Origin: Onthomorpha sp937906975
GTDB lineage: Bacteria > Bacteroidota > Bacteroidia > Bacteroidales > P3
Assembly (NCBI GenBank): GCA_045614605.1
Contig: JAZLDH010000005.1
Span: 1 to 64,000, forward strand
Direction: 5' to 3'
DNA: 64,000 bases
Shown: positions 42,299 to 52,331 of the stretch, piece by piece
Position numbering within the stretch: position 1 is the stretch's first letter
Layout: each line of letters starts with the position of its first letter
Made by a program: the position numbers and the translations under genes
Notes under the pieces: generated by a model
Seen by the model: only the letters and a program-made list of their open reading frames with translations
The model's database searches: none
Told to the model about the DNA's origin: nothing

Positions 42299-45200
42299 TT
42301 ATAAAGTAATTCTTAGAGAAAATCCGCCTTGTGTTGTGGAATTTGGATAGGAGTTCGATACGAAAGGAGTATTCATTGTCATTTCAAAATAGGCTCTAAG
42401 AACCAATTTTTCGGTTAATGAATATTCGCCCGAAAGGTTTAGAGATAGTACCTTTGCTCCCGAAGATACAAGATTGACGTTTTGGTCTATTTTTCTTAGT
42501 GTGGTTTTATTTACATTTAATGCGAAGTCTGCCTTCACCAATACATCACTCTTTAAATTCTTTGTACTTCCACCTCCCATTCTTATGTTTAATTCCACGT
42601 CCTTGAAGCGATAACCTCCTCCAAATACGTAAGACATACGATTGATTTCGGTAAGTTGAAGGTTAGAGAATGAAAGCGATAGACTGCGTTCGCGTCTTAT
42701 TTCAAAGTTTGTTTGGAAACTATTTTTGAGATTAACATCTACTTTAATCAATGGTGATAATTGTTCGTTAATCGTTACTTGGTCTATTACATCTCTTGCA
42801 ATGAAGTTGTTGCTTAGCTCGTTTCTTACCCATTCTGTACCATAATCGTAGTCAGGGTTTGAGATTGGGACTCTATTGTCGGAAGTGAAGGCTCCAACTG
42901 TGTAATCGCAAGTATAGTTTGATGATAAGGTAATGGAATTTGCCCATTTTCTTACCCATTCATTTTTGTTTAATCCTGTGTAGCTAATCTTCCAGTTTGG
43001 CATTGGAAGAGCTATGAAAGGGGATAGGCTTTGTGTGGAAGCATCTTTGCCTGCGTATGCTGCAAGAAAGGCTGGTATTAAAACTTGTTGGCTTGTTGCT
43101 CCATAACCATCGGGATATAGTCTGCCGTTTACGCTGTCTTGTATAAGATTGCCCGAATAATCTGGGTTGAATGCGGCATTGCTTGCGGCTAATCGCTGTG
43201 CTATGATTTCTCTGTTTTCAAGGAATTGGTTAAATACTGAGCTTACATTGTCCTCGTCTGCTGATATGAAATTGGTTAGCAGTGCAAAGAATGAAACGCT
43301 GTATCTTCCTGTGCTTAATGGCGAGAGTGGTCCTTCGATTTCTTCGCTGAAGGAATCGTATTTGTAGTATGCGGAATAGACTTCACTCTTATTGCGTTTG
43401 AAACTTATGTCTATATTAAATTCTTTTATTGGTTCAATTTTGATTTGTGCGTTTAGGTTTTCTGTCATCTTTTGGTTGAGGGCTGTATTTAGCATGGTGT
43501 CTTTACTTAACCAACCATTCTTAATGGCATTTTCCATAATGGATAAGTCTTGTGAGCCAAAGACAAATGCAAATCCTGGTGCGAATTTGTCGCTTGGTGT
43601 TGTTCCTAACCATTTTGCAACAGGCATAAAGCCAGGTATTGTTGTTCCGTCTGTACGGCTGTAATTTATTGAGGCAGATTTCACAGAGGTTACAAGTCTT
43701 ATTGAGAAATAAAATGCTTCTTGTAAGAATTTTTGTGTGCTTGAAAGAGAATCTTCTACTGGTTGTTGTTCTACTTTTTTGCTTTCTGGTTCTTTTCTTC
43801 TTGATAAGCCTGCTTCTGGTCGTTTAGGCATAGAGCCTTTGTTTTGATTTTGGTAGGCTTTTTTCACAATCGGCAGTTTGTTGTAAAGAGTCATTAGATT
43901 GAAGTTGGCTGTTGCTGAAATTCTACGAGAGTTCTCAATGTTGTTTCCAAGAGAGCGTGTTGCTTGTGAGGAAGATATGAATTTGTATGTGCCACTATAA
44001 GAGCCGTTGAGACGTACCCAATCAAAAATTGGTATTTTGTTTATAGGGATATTTGCATTTAGCTTATAGTTTTGTGTGAATTGTTGTGCGCGTCCAAGTT
44101 CCATTATGGAATTCCAAACAGAGTCTTGTTTTTCTCCTGTGTCTATGCGTCCTCTTGGTTCTTCTATTAGAGAGTTTACTGTGGCATCGTATTCAAATTT
44201 GATATTTGAGGTAATGTCGTATTTGAATGTATAGGCTCTGTTCATGTAGAACTGTTTAAAGAAGTATGGCTCCATTAAAATTAATCCTTGGCTCTTAGCT
44301 CTAAGTAGGGTTTCTTCAAAATCTCTTACTACTTCTGTTCTAAATGAGAAGGATTTAGGATAGAAATGTAGCGTAAAGTCTCTTATGATTGCAAAGGCTT
44401 TGGGTTTGAAAATTTTCATTTTTGAAAATGGTTTCCAGCCTTTTGATTTGACATCGTATTGATAGGCAAGAGTTCCTCGGTGTTGTTTTTTTGAGTTGTA
44501 TTCTATATCTACATCTCTCATATAGGTTGAGGAATAGGAGTAGGAGCCGTTCCAGTTTTCTATGTCATAGAAATGACGTTCTAATGCTCTGTCTCCTAAA
44601 CGGTCTTTTCTTATGTTCATAAGATTAAAGTTAGTGCGGCTTACGTAATCTTGCACCATGTGGCGAATGGAATCGCGTTCTGCTTCGGTGCGATAGCTCA
44701 ATAAATCGTTTTCTAACTTAACGTCTGGGTCTAATGGGTTGTATTTTGGATTGCTTACCGATTGTGAATAGTCAAAGTGTACAGGTAAACGAACGCCCCA
44801 GTCTTCTGGAAAGAATTTTCCTACTTCTATGTTGGTTGCAAAGTCAAGTGTTGAGACGGCTTCTTGTGATATTTCTGAAATGGATTGTTCTAAGGATGCA
44901 AATCCCGCTGAACGGTGTGAGGCAGAGAAGGAAACGTCTCCTAAATCTGCAAGGTTAGTTCGTGCAAAGCCTGTTGCTGCCCAACCGCCTGAGCGATTGA
45001 AGTCGGTAAGTCGTAATTCGTTTATCCAAATTTCGGCAGATTTTGCAAGCATGTCGTCATTGTCATTTAGATTTTGCTTCTTTGGATTGCGTACGCCTAT
45101 CATTAATACTTTTACTCCTGCGATATTTGGCATTCCAACAACGGTCATTTTTTTGCCTTCTATGATTTCGTGATATGGAATGGTGGAAGAAACACTCAAA

Positions 45201-48200
45201 TCGTTGGCTCTGATTTTTGCATTACGATTTTCTTTTACTTTTACAAGTTGTTCTAAGTCTATATCTACATTGTTGCTTTCTGGCCATATTAATTCTTCGT
45301 TGCTATAGCCAGTGTACCACGGTGTAAAGGTAAGTGGTACTTCGTATTCATAGTAGTTGTTTGTAAAGTCTGTACCTAAACGTACAAATAGCGATAAATC
45401 TCCTGTGTTGTATTGGTCAAATTCGTTTAATTGCTCTGCATGGACAAACATTCTTAGGTGTTTGTATTGTCGCATGTCTAATTCCATGGATTTGTATATC
45501 GCTCTTGCATCTCCATCTGATAGGTCTGTGATTTTAATGCTTTGAGCTTGTTCGTTCATATCGGTCATGGAAGTGGTGCTGTAAATCTTTTCTCTTTCTA
45601 TTCCTGGAGGCAATACGTAAGGTATTGGACTTCTTTTTCCGTTTTCTTCAATGTTTACTGAGGCTACGGTAAAGGTCGTGTTTTCTGCTTGTGTGCCGCT
45701 TGGATATAGGCCTGGGGTTAAGAGATTGTCGGTGTATTTTCTCCATTCTCCACTAACTAATTCAAAGGTTGCAAAACGAAGAATGATTGGCTCGTCAAAT
45801 TCTTTTAAGAAAAGACGTATGAATTTTATTGATTGATAACCCTCTATTACTCCTACTTTGCGATGTGGCTCTCTTACTGGAATTTTGAATTGATACCATT
45901 TGCAATTGGTCTTTTCTCCGTTAGGTAGTGGAACGCTTGTGGCTTCTTGTATGTCGGTAATGAAGTTTTTGCCTATCACCATATCGCCAGGTGTTAGGTT
46001 TATTATGTATTCGTAATAGTTTTCTGCCTCGCTTAGGGTGTTGTCTTGGTTTATGTCCTCTACATTCGGAATTGAGGTTGCTTGTGCAGAGTATTGTGAG
46101 TTGTCTGACACAACAGAGGAGTTGCCTTCTGTGTTGTTGTATTTTTTGTAGCGGTCTGTGATTTTTATATCGTTTTGGTCGTAGGCTTGGTTACGGAAAT
46201 AGGTGAAATCATCAGCAGAAGGGTCTGCTAAAATATTGTTGTAGGCTTGTGCATCTACTTGATTTTGGATTTTTTGTAGGAATGTTTGATGATAGTTTGC
46301 CTCATCTGTTGAGGAAAGTCCATCATATCCTATGTCTTGGTAAAGTCTTGCTTCAGGGTCGTTGCTAAATGCGTTTACGACTGCTTGTAATTTTGGTACT
46401 CTTCCCCATATTGTGGAGTCTACATCTACAACTTCTGCTGAGGTTGGTAAACCATTTTCAAATGATTTTCTACCATCTCTTAGTATGTCTTCGGATACTT
46501 CTCCTAAGTTGAAGTAGAGCTTTCCTCCGCTATGGTATGGATTTTCTATGAATGGGTCCATCAACCAAAATTCTATGTATTCTATGTTTGTTGCTTCAAA
46601 ATCGGTTGATTCTAACTTACGCATGATTCCTCCCCAACGTGTTTCTGGGTTGCGAAGCGAGCCATCGGCATTTAATCCTGCAGAATAGTTTGAAAGTGTG
46701 TCGAAATTGTAAGGTCCTCTTTCGCTTGGGTAGTAGGCTATGTTAAATTCTCTTAATGTTTGTATTTGTCCTTGTGGGATTTCTTTGTTTGGACGTATTT
46801 CAGTCTCTTTTATCGGACGTGCATACGGTACGGATTTGTCGTCATTTGTTATGTTATCTGGAGCAGAGTAACCATAAAAATTATCATCTATGGAGTACCA
46901 TGCTATTTTTGCTCTGTTGAATCCGTAGGTCAAGCCAAGGTCTTTTGAGGTTTCAGGAAATAGAGGTGAAGATGTGTTGTAGTCTTGTGGAGTTGAGGCT
47001 AAAAACCATGAACCTATCATTTTTAAATCATAAGAGCGTTTCGCTGCTTCAAAGTCATCGATGTATGCTGTACCGGTGTTGCCAATTACGTTTGGATTGC
47101 CTGGTATGAAGTGTGCAAATTCCCCTGTTAAATTAAGGATTGATGGAGATTTTGTTTGATAGAATGGTAATAGGTCAATAAGTTTTGTGATGAATGGTAC
47201 TTCTTTTTTGTAGGTCATATCCATTCCCCATATTGTGTTGCTGATTGGCTCTTCTTGGTAGTTTACTTTTTGGGTTAGAGGGCTTTCTCTTAGGTTCATC
47301 ATCGTTGCTCCAATCATAAAGTCTTTGTTTATTTCATAATTGGCTCTTAATCCTGTCATGTATTTTGTTACAGGCGAGAATGTGGTGTTGGATTCTGTGG
47401 AAACGCTTATTGGTGTGCCAGAATTTAGATAGCCTTGATTGATAATTCTTACTCTACCCATGGCATAATCCACTGTGTAATCGACTCCTTCTGTTAAAAC
47501 TATACCTCCCGCCATTACTTTTACAGAACCTTGTGGTATGTTCATGGCATTTAAGGAGATTTCTGAACCAGAAGATGATTTGTATCTACCTTCTAAATAG
47601 AATTTGTTTTTATCGGGATATTGTTGTGCTTGTGAGCGTGTCAAGCTATAGAGAGAGTCAAAGCAGTATTTGTCTGCAAGTTCGTCATCTTGCAAAATCT
47701 CTCTTAGGTCTTTACCAAAAGGTTCAACGTATGGAAAATAAATTACCCCTTTGTTCTTTTCTATTGTTCCTCCTACGCTAGAGGCATTGTCAATAAAGTC
47801 AAAAACTCCGTCAGGATACATATTTTGTTGGTTATCCATACGGTCCAATCCGAAAACTTGTATTAAAGGAACGCCATTCTTGTTTCCTTCTCTGAAATAT
47901 CCTGTTTGAACTCCGTCTTCGTTTGCTTGGTAAAGAATGTTTAGCCTAAAATCTTCTTGTGATACTTGATATGCGTTTAGTTTGTAAACGTTCTTCATCA
48001 TAAGTTTCCACATTGGATTGCGAACATTTAGAGAAGAACTCTTCAAAAGCTTAACGACAAGTGTATTTGGGTCAGCTATTCCTTCATCTGAAAACTCCCC
48101 AACTTGATATAGTGTAGTGTCGCCAACAATTTGGTAACGGAAGGCAACAGCTAACACTTGGTCGGCAGCCAATGCTTGATTAAGGGAAATAAATCCTAAT

Positions 48201-49468
48201 TTTGGATTGAAAGTAAATTCAGAAGAGGATAGCTTTCTTGCACTTTCTATTTTTTCATAGTTTTGTCCTGAAACAAAACCCATGGCTTGAAGATATGGGC
48301 TTACGGAATTTATATCTCTTATCGCATTTACATCTACAAGTTGAAGTAAACTGTTTGAGATTGTTTGGTCTGGAAGTGGTGAAACGCCAGGAACTTCTAT
48401 TGAAGGGTTTTGTCCGTATGGTTTTGCTTCACCAAGGTCAGCAAAGGCTACAAGGTTTCTATTGTTTGTTACGGCTGAGCCTATGTTTGTACGCCATACC
48501 TCTATTTTTGTAATGATAATATTTGAGTTTATTATAGGTAGGGTACTCATTGCTGAGTTATAATTTTCGTAAAAGTACTGAGCAAGGAAGAAATGCCTGT
48601 TTTCGTCATATTCGTCTGCTTTAAAATTAAATTCTTGCATTTGTGCTCCGCCTTGCACCGTAACTGTGCTTGATTCTGACTTTTGTTGTGATACGATTGC
48701 ATCTAATGTGAGATTTCCAAACTTGAGTCTAGATTTTATACCCCACAATGATTGTGTTCCTTGAATGAGTGTAAGAGGTAAAGGAAAGGAAACGTTTCCT
48801 GCTTCCATAAGTTGGATAATGTCGTCTTCTTTTCCTTCAAATTTAAGCTTTAATTCGTTTTCAAAATCAAAGGTTGCCTCTGTGTTGAAGTTGAGATTGA
48901 AATTTATTGCAGTACCAATTTGCACCATGGCATTGATTTGCATATTCATATCAAAGTCAAAACTTGTGGTACTACGTTGATTTTCGCTCAAAGCAAGGTT
49001 TTCGTTTCGGTTGTTTACAAGTCCCATCTTCAATTCAACGTTTCCGCTTGGACGAATATCGATAGTTTGTCCTCCGAATATGGTTTCAAAAAGTTCGCTA
49101 TTTACTTTGAGTTGAGGAATTAAATTGCCAAGCATACCATCATTAGAGGAGGTAGAAATTTTTGCAGTAGCAGAACGACTTTTCCAATAATTATTTATCA
49201 TTTTGTCCATATCATAATTTTGATACTCCTCAAATGATAAAGATTTTCTTTCAAGGATTAAATCCCCTGCTTTTGTTAGTAAAATATATTCGTTATTGAT
49301 TGGGTCATACTCCACAGTGGTTGTAATATTGCTTGGAGTGTCTAAAAATAATGGGCTATCTGAATTTTCATCAATATTATATTTTAAACTATCTGTTTGT
49401 GCAAGAGTTTCTCCGCAACAAATAAAGATGAAAAATAAAAGATATATAATATTGATAAATAACTTCAT
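42299..49468 (-). CDS. sprA: SprA-type type IX secretion system outer-membrane translocon (SprA/Sov)
   Basis: A 2389-residue protein, the size of the giant 36-strand barrel that is the T9SS channel. It has a signal peptide (residues 1-23, ending in GETLAQ). Recognisable SprA features include the N-terminal NAMVQIGTAINFNLNFNTEATFDFENELKLKFEGKEDDI region (about residues 175-215), WRTNIGS, the AYIDDFEAAKRSYDLKMIGSW segment (about 810-830) and GGSTKNLKSDV in the C-terminal strands. It exports proteins with type A or B CTDs, such as those at 14.4 and 55.8 kb. It lies 11 bases after ruvA on the same strand, a synteny known in Bacteroidetes. Confidence 0.95.
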   Translation of the reverse strand: MKLFINIIYLLFFIFICCGETLAQTDSLKYNIDENSDSPLFLDTPSNITTTVEYDPINNEYILLTKAGDLILERKSLSFEEYQNYDMDKMINNYWKSRSATAKISTSSNDGMLGNLIPQLKVNSELFETIFGGQTIDIRPSGNVELKMGLVNNRNENLALSENQRSTTSFDFDMNMQINAMVQIGTAINFNLNFNTEATFDFENELKLKFEGKEDDIIQLMEAGNVSFPLPLTLIQGTQSLWGIKSRLKFGNLTLDAIVSQQKSESSTVTVQGGAQMQEFNFKADEYDENRHFFLAQYFYENYNSAMSTLPIINSNIIITKIEVWRTNIGSAVTNNRNLVAFADLGEAKPYGQNPSIEVPGVSPLPDQTISNSLLQLVDVNAIRDINSVSPYLQAMGFVSGQNYEKIESARKLSSSEFTFNPKLGFISLNQALAADQVLAVAFRYQIVGDTTLYQVGEFSDEGIADPNTLVVKLLKSSSLNVRNPMWKLMMKNVYKLNAYQVSQEDFRLNILYQANEDGVQTGYFREGNKNGVPLIQVFGLDRMDNQQNMYPDGVFDFIDNASSVGGTIEKNKGVIYFPYVEPFGKDLREILQDDELADKYCFDSLYSLTRSQAQQYPDKNKFYLEGRYKSSSGSEISLNAMNIPQGSVKVMAGGIVLTEGVDYTVDYAMGRVRIINQGYLNSGTPISVSTESNTTFSPVTKYMTGLRANYEINKDFMIGATMMNLRESPLTQKVNYQEEPISNTIWGMDMTYKKEVPFITKLIDLLPFYQTKSPSILNLTGEFAHFIPGNPNVIGNTGTAYIDDFEAAKRSYDLKMIGSWFLASTPQDYNTSSPLFPETSKDLGLTYGFNRAKIAWYSIDDNFYGYSAPDNITNDDKSVPYARPIKETEIRPNKEIPQGQIQTLREFNIAYYPSERGPYNFDTLSNYSAGLNADGSLRNPETRWGGIMRKLESTDFEATNIEYIEFWLMDPFIENPYHSGGKLYFNLGEVSEDILRDGRKSFENGLPTSAEVVDVDSTIWGRVPKLQAVVNAFSNDPEARLYQDIGYDGLSSTDEANYHQTFLQKIQNQVDAQAYNNILADPSADDFTYFRNQAYDQNDIKITDRYKKYNNTEGNSSVVSDNSQYSAQATSIPNVEDINQDNTLSEAENYYEYIINLTPGDMVIGKNFITDIQEATSVPLPNGEKTNCKWYQFKIPVREPHRKVGVIEGYQSIKFIRLFLKEFDEPIILRFATFELVSGEWRKYTDNLLTPGLYPSGTQAENTTFTVASVNIEENGKRSPIPYVLPPGIEREKIYSTTSMTDMNEQAQSIKITDLSDGDARAIYKSMELDMRQYKHLRMFVHAEQLNEFDQYNTGDLSLFVRLGTDFTNNYYEYEVPLTFTPWYTGYSNEELIWPESNNVDIDLEQLVKVKENRNAKIRANDLSVSSTIPYHEIIEGKKMTVVGMPNIAGVKVLMIGVRNPKKQNLNDNDDMLAKSAEIWINELRLTDFNRSGGWAATGFARTNLADLGDVSFSASHRSAGFASLEQSISEISQEAVSTLDFATNIEVGKFFPEDWGVRLPVHFDYSQSVSNPKYNPLDPDVKLENDLLSYRTEAERDSIRHMVQDYVSRTNFNLMNIRKDRLGDRALERHFYDIENWNGSYSYSSTYMRDVDIEYNSKKQHRGTLAYQYDVKSKGWKPFSKMKIFKPKAFAIIRDFTLHFYPKSFSFRTEVVRDFEETLLRAKSQGLILMEPYFFKQFYMNRAYTFKYDITSNIKFEYDATVNSLIEEPRGRIDTGEKQDSVWNSIMELGRAQQFTQNYKLNANIPINKIPIFDWVRLNGSYSGTYKFISSSQATRSLGNNIENSRRISATANFNLMTLYNKLPIVKKAYQNQNKGSMPKRPEAGLSRRKEPESKKVEQQPVEDSLSSTQKFLQEAFYFSIRLVTSVKSASINYSRTDGTTIPGFMPVAKWLGTTPSDKFAPGFAFVFGSQDLSIMENAIKNGWLSKDTMLNTALNQKMTENLNAQIKIEPIKEFNIDISFKRNKSEVYSAYYKYDSFSEEIEGPLSPLSTGRYSVSFFALLTNFISADEDNVSSVFNQFLENREIIAQRLAASNAAFNPDYSGNLIQDSVNGRLYPDGYGATSQQVLIPAFLAAYAGKDASTQSLSPFIALPMPNWKISYTGLNKNEWVRKWANSITLSSNYTCDYTVGAFTSDNRVPISNPDYDYGTEWVRNELSNNFIARDVIDQVTINEQLSPLIKVDVNLKNSFQTNFEIRRERSLSLSFSNLQLTEINRMSYVFGGGYRFKDVELNIRMGGGSTKNLKSDVLVKADFALNVNKTTLRKIDQNVNLVSSGAKVLSLNLSGEYSLTEKLVLRAYFEMTMNTPFVSNSYPNSTTQGGFSLRITL

Positions 49469-49479
49469 TAAACTAAAAC

Positions 49480-50058
49480 TTATAAAACTTTCAACGCTTG
49501 CCTAATTAATTCTTCCACACTTAAAGAAGCCTCTGTTTTTAGAATCTTATCCAAAGTTTTTTCTATAACAGGCTTATTAAACCCTAGCGTTTGTAATGCT
49601 AATAACGCTTCTTCTCTGTTTTTATTGCAGAAAACGCTTTCAGTTTTCGCAAATTCAAACTTACTTAAATTGTCTTTTAAATCTATAATTATTCTTTGAG
49701 CTGTTTTTATACCTATTCCTTTTACGGCCTTAATAACATTAACATTTTCATTAACAACAGCTTCAATAAAATCATTGCAACTCAAAGAAGAAAGTATCAT
49801 TCGTGCGGTGTTTGCACCAACTCCGTTTACACTTATTAAGTATTTGAATAATTGTCTTTCTTTTTCCGATTCAAATCCAAACAATAAATGAGCGTCTTCT
49901 CTTACAATAAGATGAACTAACACCTTTCCTTCTTTCTTATCCTTTAAGGCAGTATATGAATTTAAAGAAATCTCTATTCTATATCCCACACCATTGCAAT
50001 TAACAACGATGTAAGAGGGGGTTATCTCGCTAAATTTTCCTTCAAAAAACTCAAACAT
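49480..50058 (-). CDS. ruvA: Holliday junction branch migration protein RuvA
   Basis: A 192-residue DNA-binding subunit of the RuvAB complex. It starts MFEFFEGKFSEITPSYIVVNCNGVGYRIEI (by pattern) and has the two helix-hairpin-helix units LISVNGVGANTARMIL and KAVKGIGIKTAQRIIIDLKD, then a C-terminal three-helix domain. Length is standard. The gene is upstream of sprA in the same transcript, from a promoter near 50075. Confidence 0.96.
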   Translation of the reverse strand: MFEFFEGKFSEITPSYIVVNCNGVGYRIEISLNSYTALKDKKEGKVLVHLIVREDAHLLFGFESEKERQLFKYLISVNGVGANTARMILSSLSCNDFIEAVVNENVNVIKAVKGIGIKTAQRIIIDLKDNLSKFEFAKTESVFCNKNREEALLALQTLGFNKPVIEKTLDKILKTEASLSVEELIRQALKVL

Positions 50059-50074
50059 ATTACTAAATTTGAGA

Positions 50075-50082
50075 CAAAATTA
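50075..50082 (-). promoter_or_regulatory. -7 box of ruvA-sprA
   Basis: The minus strand reads TAATTTTG, 16 bases before ATG 50058. Confidence 0.55.
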
Positions 50083-50124
50083 CAAATAATTATGTAAAAT
50101 CACGCATAAACAAAAAAACATTAG

Positions 50125-50132
50125 TACTTTTG
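50125..50132 (+). promoter_or_regulatory. -7 box of panB
   Basis: TACTTTTG, 35 bases before ATG 50168. It is divergent from the ruvA promoter. Confidence 0.6.
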
Positions 50133-50167
50133 TCGTCTAAAAGCAATAGAATTTAACAAAAAAAATA

Positions 50168-50986
50168 ATGTCAGTAGCAACTAAGGATACAAAAAGAGTA
50201 ACTGTAAAGACATTACAGTCAATGGCAGATAAGAATGAAAAAATAGCAATGCTTACTGCCTATGATTATTCAATGGCAACGTTGGTTGATTTAGCAAAAG
50301 TAGATATAATTCTTGTAGGCGATAGCGCTGCAAATGTGATGGCGGGATATTCAAGTACACTTCCTATAACTCTTGATGAAATGATTTACCATGCAGCGAG
50401 CGTTGCAAGAGCTTGCAATAGAGCATTAATAGTTTGTGATATGCCTTTCGGAACATATCAAGGTAACTCTAAGCAAGCGTTGTCCTCTGCTATAAGAATA
50501 ATGAAAGAAACCGAGGTACACGCTGTGAAAATGGAGGGAGGAGAAGAAATATTAGAGTCAGTGAAAAGAATTATCTCGGCAGGAATACCTGTAATGGGGC
50601 ATTTAGGATTGATACCACAATCAATAAATAAATTTGGTAGCTATGCAGTGAGAGCGACCTCAGAGGAAGAAGCCGAAAAACTTATTGCAGATGCACATTT
50701 GCTTGAAGAAGCAGGCTGTTTTGCGATAGTGCTTGAAAAAGTGCCAGCACAACTTGCAGGAAGAATAGCAAAAGAATTAAGAATTCCAGTAATAGGAATA
50801 GGAGCAGGCGGAGAAGTAGATGGACAAGTGCTTGTGCTTCACGATATGCTTGGAATCACACAAGAATTTACGCCAAGATTTTTACGCAGATACCTAAATC
50901 TTGGAGAAGAAATCACAGAAGCAATCAAAAAATATGTAGAAGATGTGAAAACATCTGATTTTCCAAACAAAGAAGAACAATATTAA
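50168..50986 (+). CDS. panB: 3-methyl-2-oxobutanoate hydroxymethyltransferase
   Basis: A 272-residue enzyme of pantothenate and CoA synthesis that makes ketopantoate using methylene-tetrahydrofolate. It shows MLTAYDYSMATLVD, DIILVGDSAANVMAGY, KMEGGEEI, VMGHLGLIPQSINKFG, and IGIGAGGEVDGQVLVLHDMLG, all usual PanB blocks. Length is standard. The stop overlaps the convergent yraN stop by 4 bases. panC and panD are not in the window. Confidence 0.95.
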   Translation: MSVATKDTKRVTVKTLQSMADKNEKIAMLTAYDYSMATLVDLAKVDIILVGDSAANVMAGYSSTLPITLDEMIYHAASVARACNRALIVCDMPFGTYQGNSKQALSSAIRIMKETEVHAVKMEGGEEILESVKRIISAGIPVMGHLGLIPQSINKFGSYAVRATSEEEAEKLIADAHLLEEAGCFAIVLEKVPAQLAGRIAKELRIPVIGIGAGGEVDGQVLVLHDMLGITQEFTPRFLRRYLNLGEEITEAIKKYVEDVKTSDFPNKEEQY

Positions 50987-51360
50987 AAAGCACTATAAGG
51001 CTCAAAAGCACCAACTATATGTTCTATCTTTTGAGCATTGTCTTCTGATTGAATAATAGAAATAATATCAAATCTGGCTTCAAGATCTATATTTAGCGAA
51101 CGTATATATGCGTTCGCTACTTTTATAATAGCCTTTTGCTTTTTAAAATCCACCGCTTCAAAAGGCTGAATAAAATAATCAGTATTACGAGTTTTTACCT
51201 CCACAAACACAATTTGTCTTTCCTTTTCGTCCTCCGCAATAATATCTACTTCGTTTTTTCTCCAAACATAGTTTCTCTCCAAAATCCTATAGCCTTTTTC
51301 AACAAGGAAATCGTAAGCCAAATCTTCACCAAGGTTACCTAAAATTTTCTTATTTAGCAT
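50983..51360 (-). CDS. yraN: YraN family protein (UPF0102, PD-(D/E)XK-like)
   Basis: A 125-residue predicted nuclease-fold protein. It has LGEDLAYDFLVEKGYRILERNY and VDIIAEDEKERQIVFVEVKTRN, with the Asp and Glu-x-Lys of the family. The biological role is not established. It overlaps the LD-carboxypeptidase gene by 7 bases. Confidence 0.9.
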   Translation of the reverse strand: MLNKKILGNLGEDLAYDFLVEKGYRILERNYVWRKNEVDIIAEDEKERQIVFVEVKTRNTDYFIQPFEAVDFKKQKAIIKVANAYIRSLNIDLEARFDIISIIQSEDNAQKIEHIVGAFEPYSAF

Positions 51361-52268
51361 AATTGTTTTGTAGTAATAATATTGTTATTTATCTCAAAGG
51401 ACATTTCCTCTCCAATAATAAGAGCGTTGTTTTTTTCTTCAATATGCCCGATGTTTGCACCAAATATTTTTGGGTAATCATACTCTTTTACAACCTGCTG
51501 AATGATTTCGTAAGCATTTTTCCCAAAAGGGATAGTATTATCGTGCATTTGAGTCATTTTTCCAACCACCAAGCCTTTCAAATTCTTTAATTTTCCAGCC
51601 CTTTTCAAGCCTTGCATCATTCTATCTATGTGATACAAATACTCATCTAAGTCCTCTAAGACAAGAATTAAATTACTTGTATCGCCAAAGCTTTCACTTC
51701 CAAGTAAGGAATAAAGAACCGATAAATTACCACCAATAACCCTTCCCTTAACCCTGCAATTTTCTTGAGCAAACTCACAAGCAGAAGAATACTCAAAGCC
51801 TTTTCCAAACAACAAATTAAACAAACTCTCTATTGCAGGCGAATTAAAATTTTCTCTCTTTATGTTTATTGGCATTATAGCGTGTAAAGAAGCAACAGAG
51901 TGCTTAAAATAAATATGATTTAACAAGACAGTAACATCAGAATAGCCAATTAACCATTTAGGATTGCGTTCCAAAGGCGAAAAATCTACCATATCAACTA
52001 TTCTCACGCTACCATACCCCCCTCTTGCAAAGAAAATAGCCTTGATTTCTTTATCATCAATAGCCCTTTGCAAGTCATTTGCTCTCAAATCATCACTTCC
52101 CGCAAACTGATTACACTCTTTTTCTATGCTTTCTCCCAAACTCACAACCAAACCCTTATTCTCAAGAAGAGAAATACTATCTTTTATTTCCTCTTTGCTT
52201 ATTTTTCTTGCAGAAGACAATATAACAACCTTGTCGCCTTGTTTTAGAAAATCGGGAATCTTTACCAT
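51354..52268 (-). CDS. LD-carboxypeptidase, LdcA/MccF family (S66)
   Basis: A 304-residue serine peptidase that trims the terminal D-Ala from cytoplasmic tetrapeptides of recycled murein. The serine lies in WLIGYSDVTVLLN; the Glu and His partners are in LVLEDLDEYLYHIDRM and FGANIGHIEEKN. Other blocks, FFARGGYGSVRIVDMV and LKGLVVGKM, are typical. The frame is open to a TTG at 52301, but that codon lies in the promoter, so ATG 52268 (MVKIPDFLKQG) is chosen. Confidence 0.9.
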   Translation of the reverse strand: MVKIPDFLKQGDKVVILSSARKISKEEIKDSISLLENKGLVVSLGESIEKECNQFAGSDDLRANDLQRAIDDKEIKAIFFARGGYGSVRIVDMVDFSPLERNPKWLIGYSDVTVLLNHIYFKHSVASLHAIMPINIKRENFNSPAIESLFNLLFGKGFEYSSACEFAQENCRVKGRVIGGNLSVLYSLLGSESFGDTSNLILVLEDLDEYLYHIDRMMQGLKRAGKLKNLKGLVVGKMTQMHDNTIPFGKNAYEIIQQVVKEYDYPKIFGANIGHIEEKNNALIIGEEMSFEINNNIITTKQLC

Positions 52269-52298
52269 AATTTTCGCACTTTTTAAATAATTAACGTG

Positions 52299-52306
52299 CA
52301 AATATA
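52299..52306 (-). promoter_or_regulatory. -7 box of the LD-carboxypeptidase-yraN operon
   Basis: The minus strand reads TATATTTG, 30 bases before ATG 52268. Confidence 0.6.
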
Positions 52307-52319
52307 GGAAAAAACATCA

Positions 52320-52327
52320 TAACTTTG
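52320..52327 (+). promoter_or_regulatory. -7 box of mfd
   Basis: TAACTTTG, only 4 bases before ATG 52332; a leaderless transcript is expected. Confidence 0.6.
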
Positions 52328-52331
52328 CGCT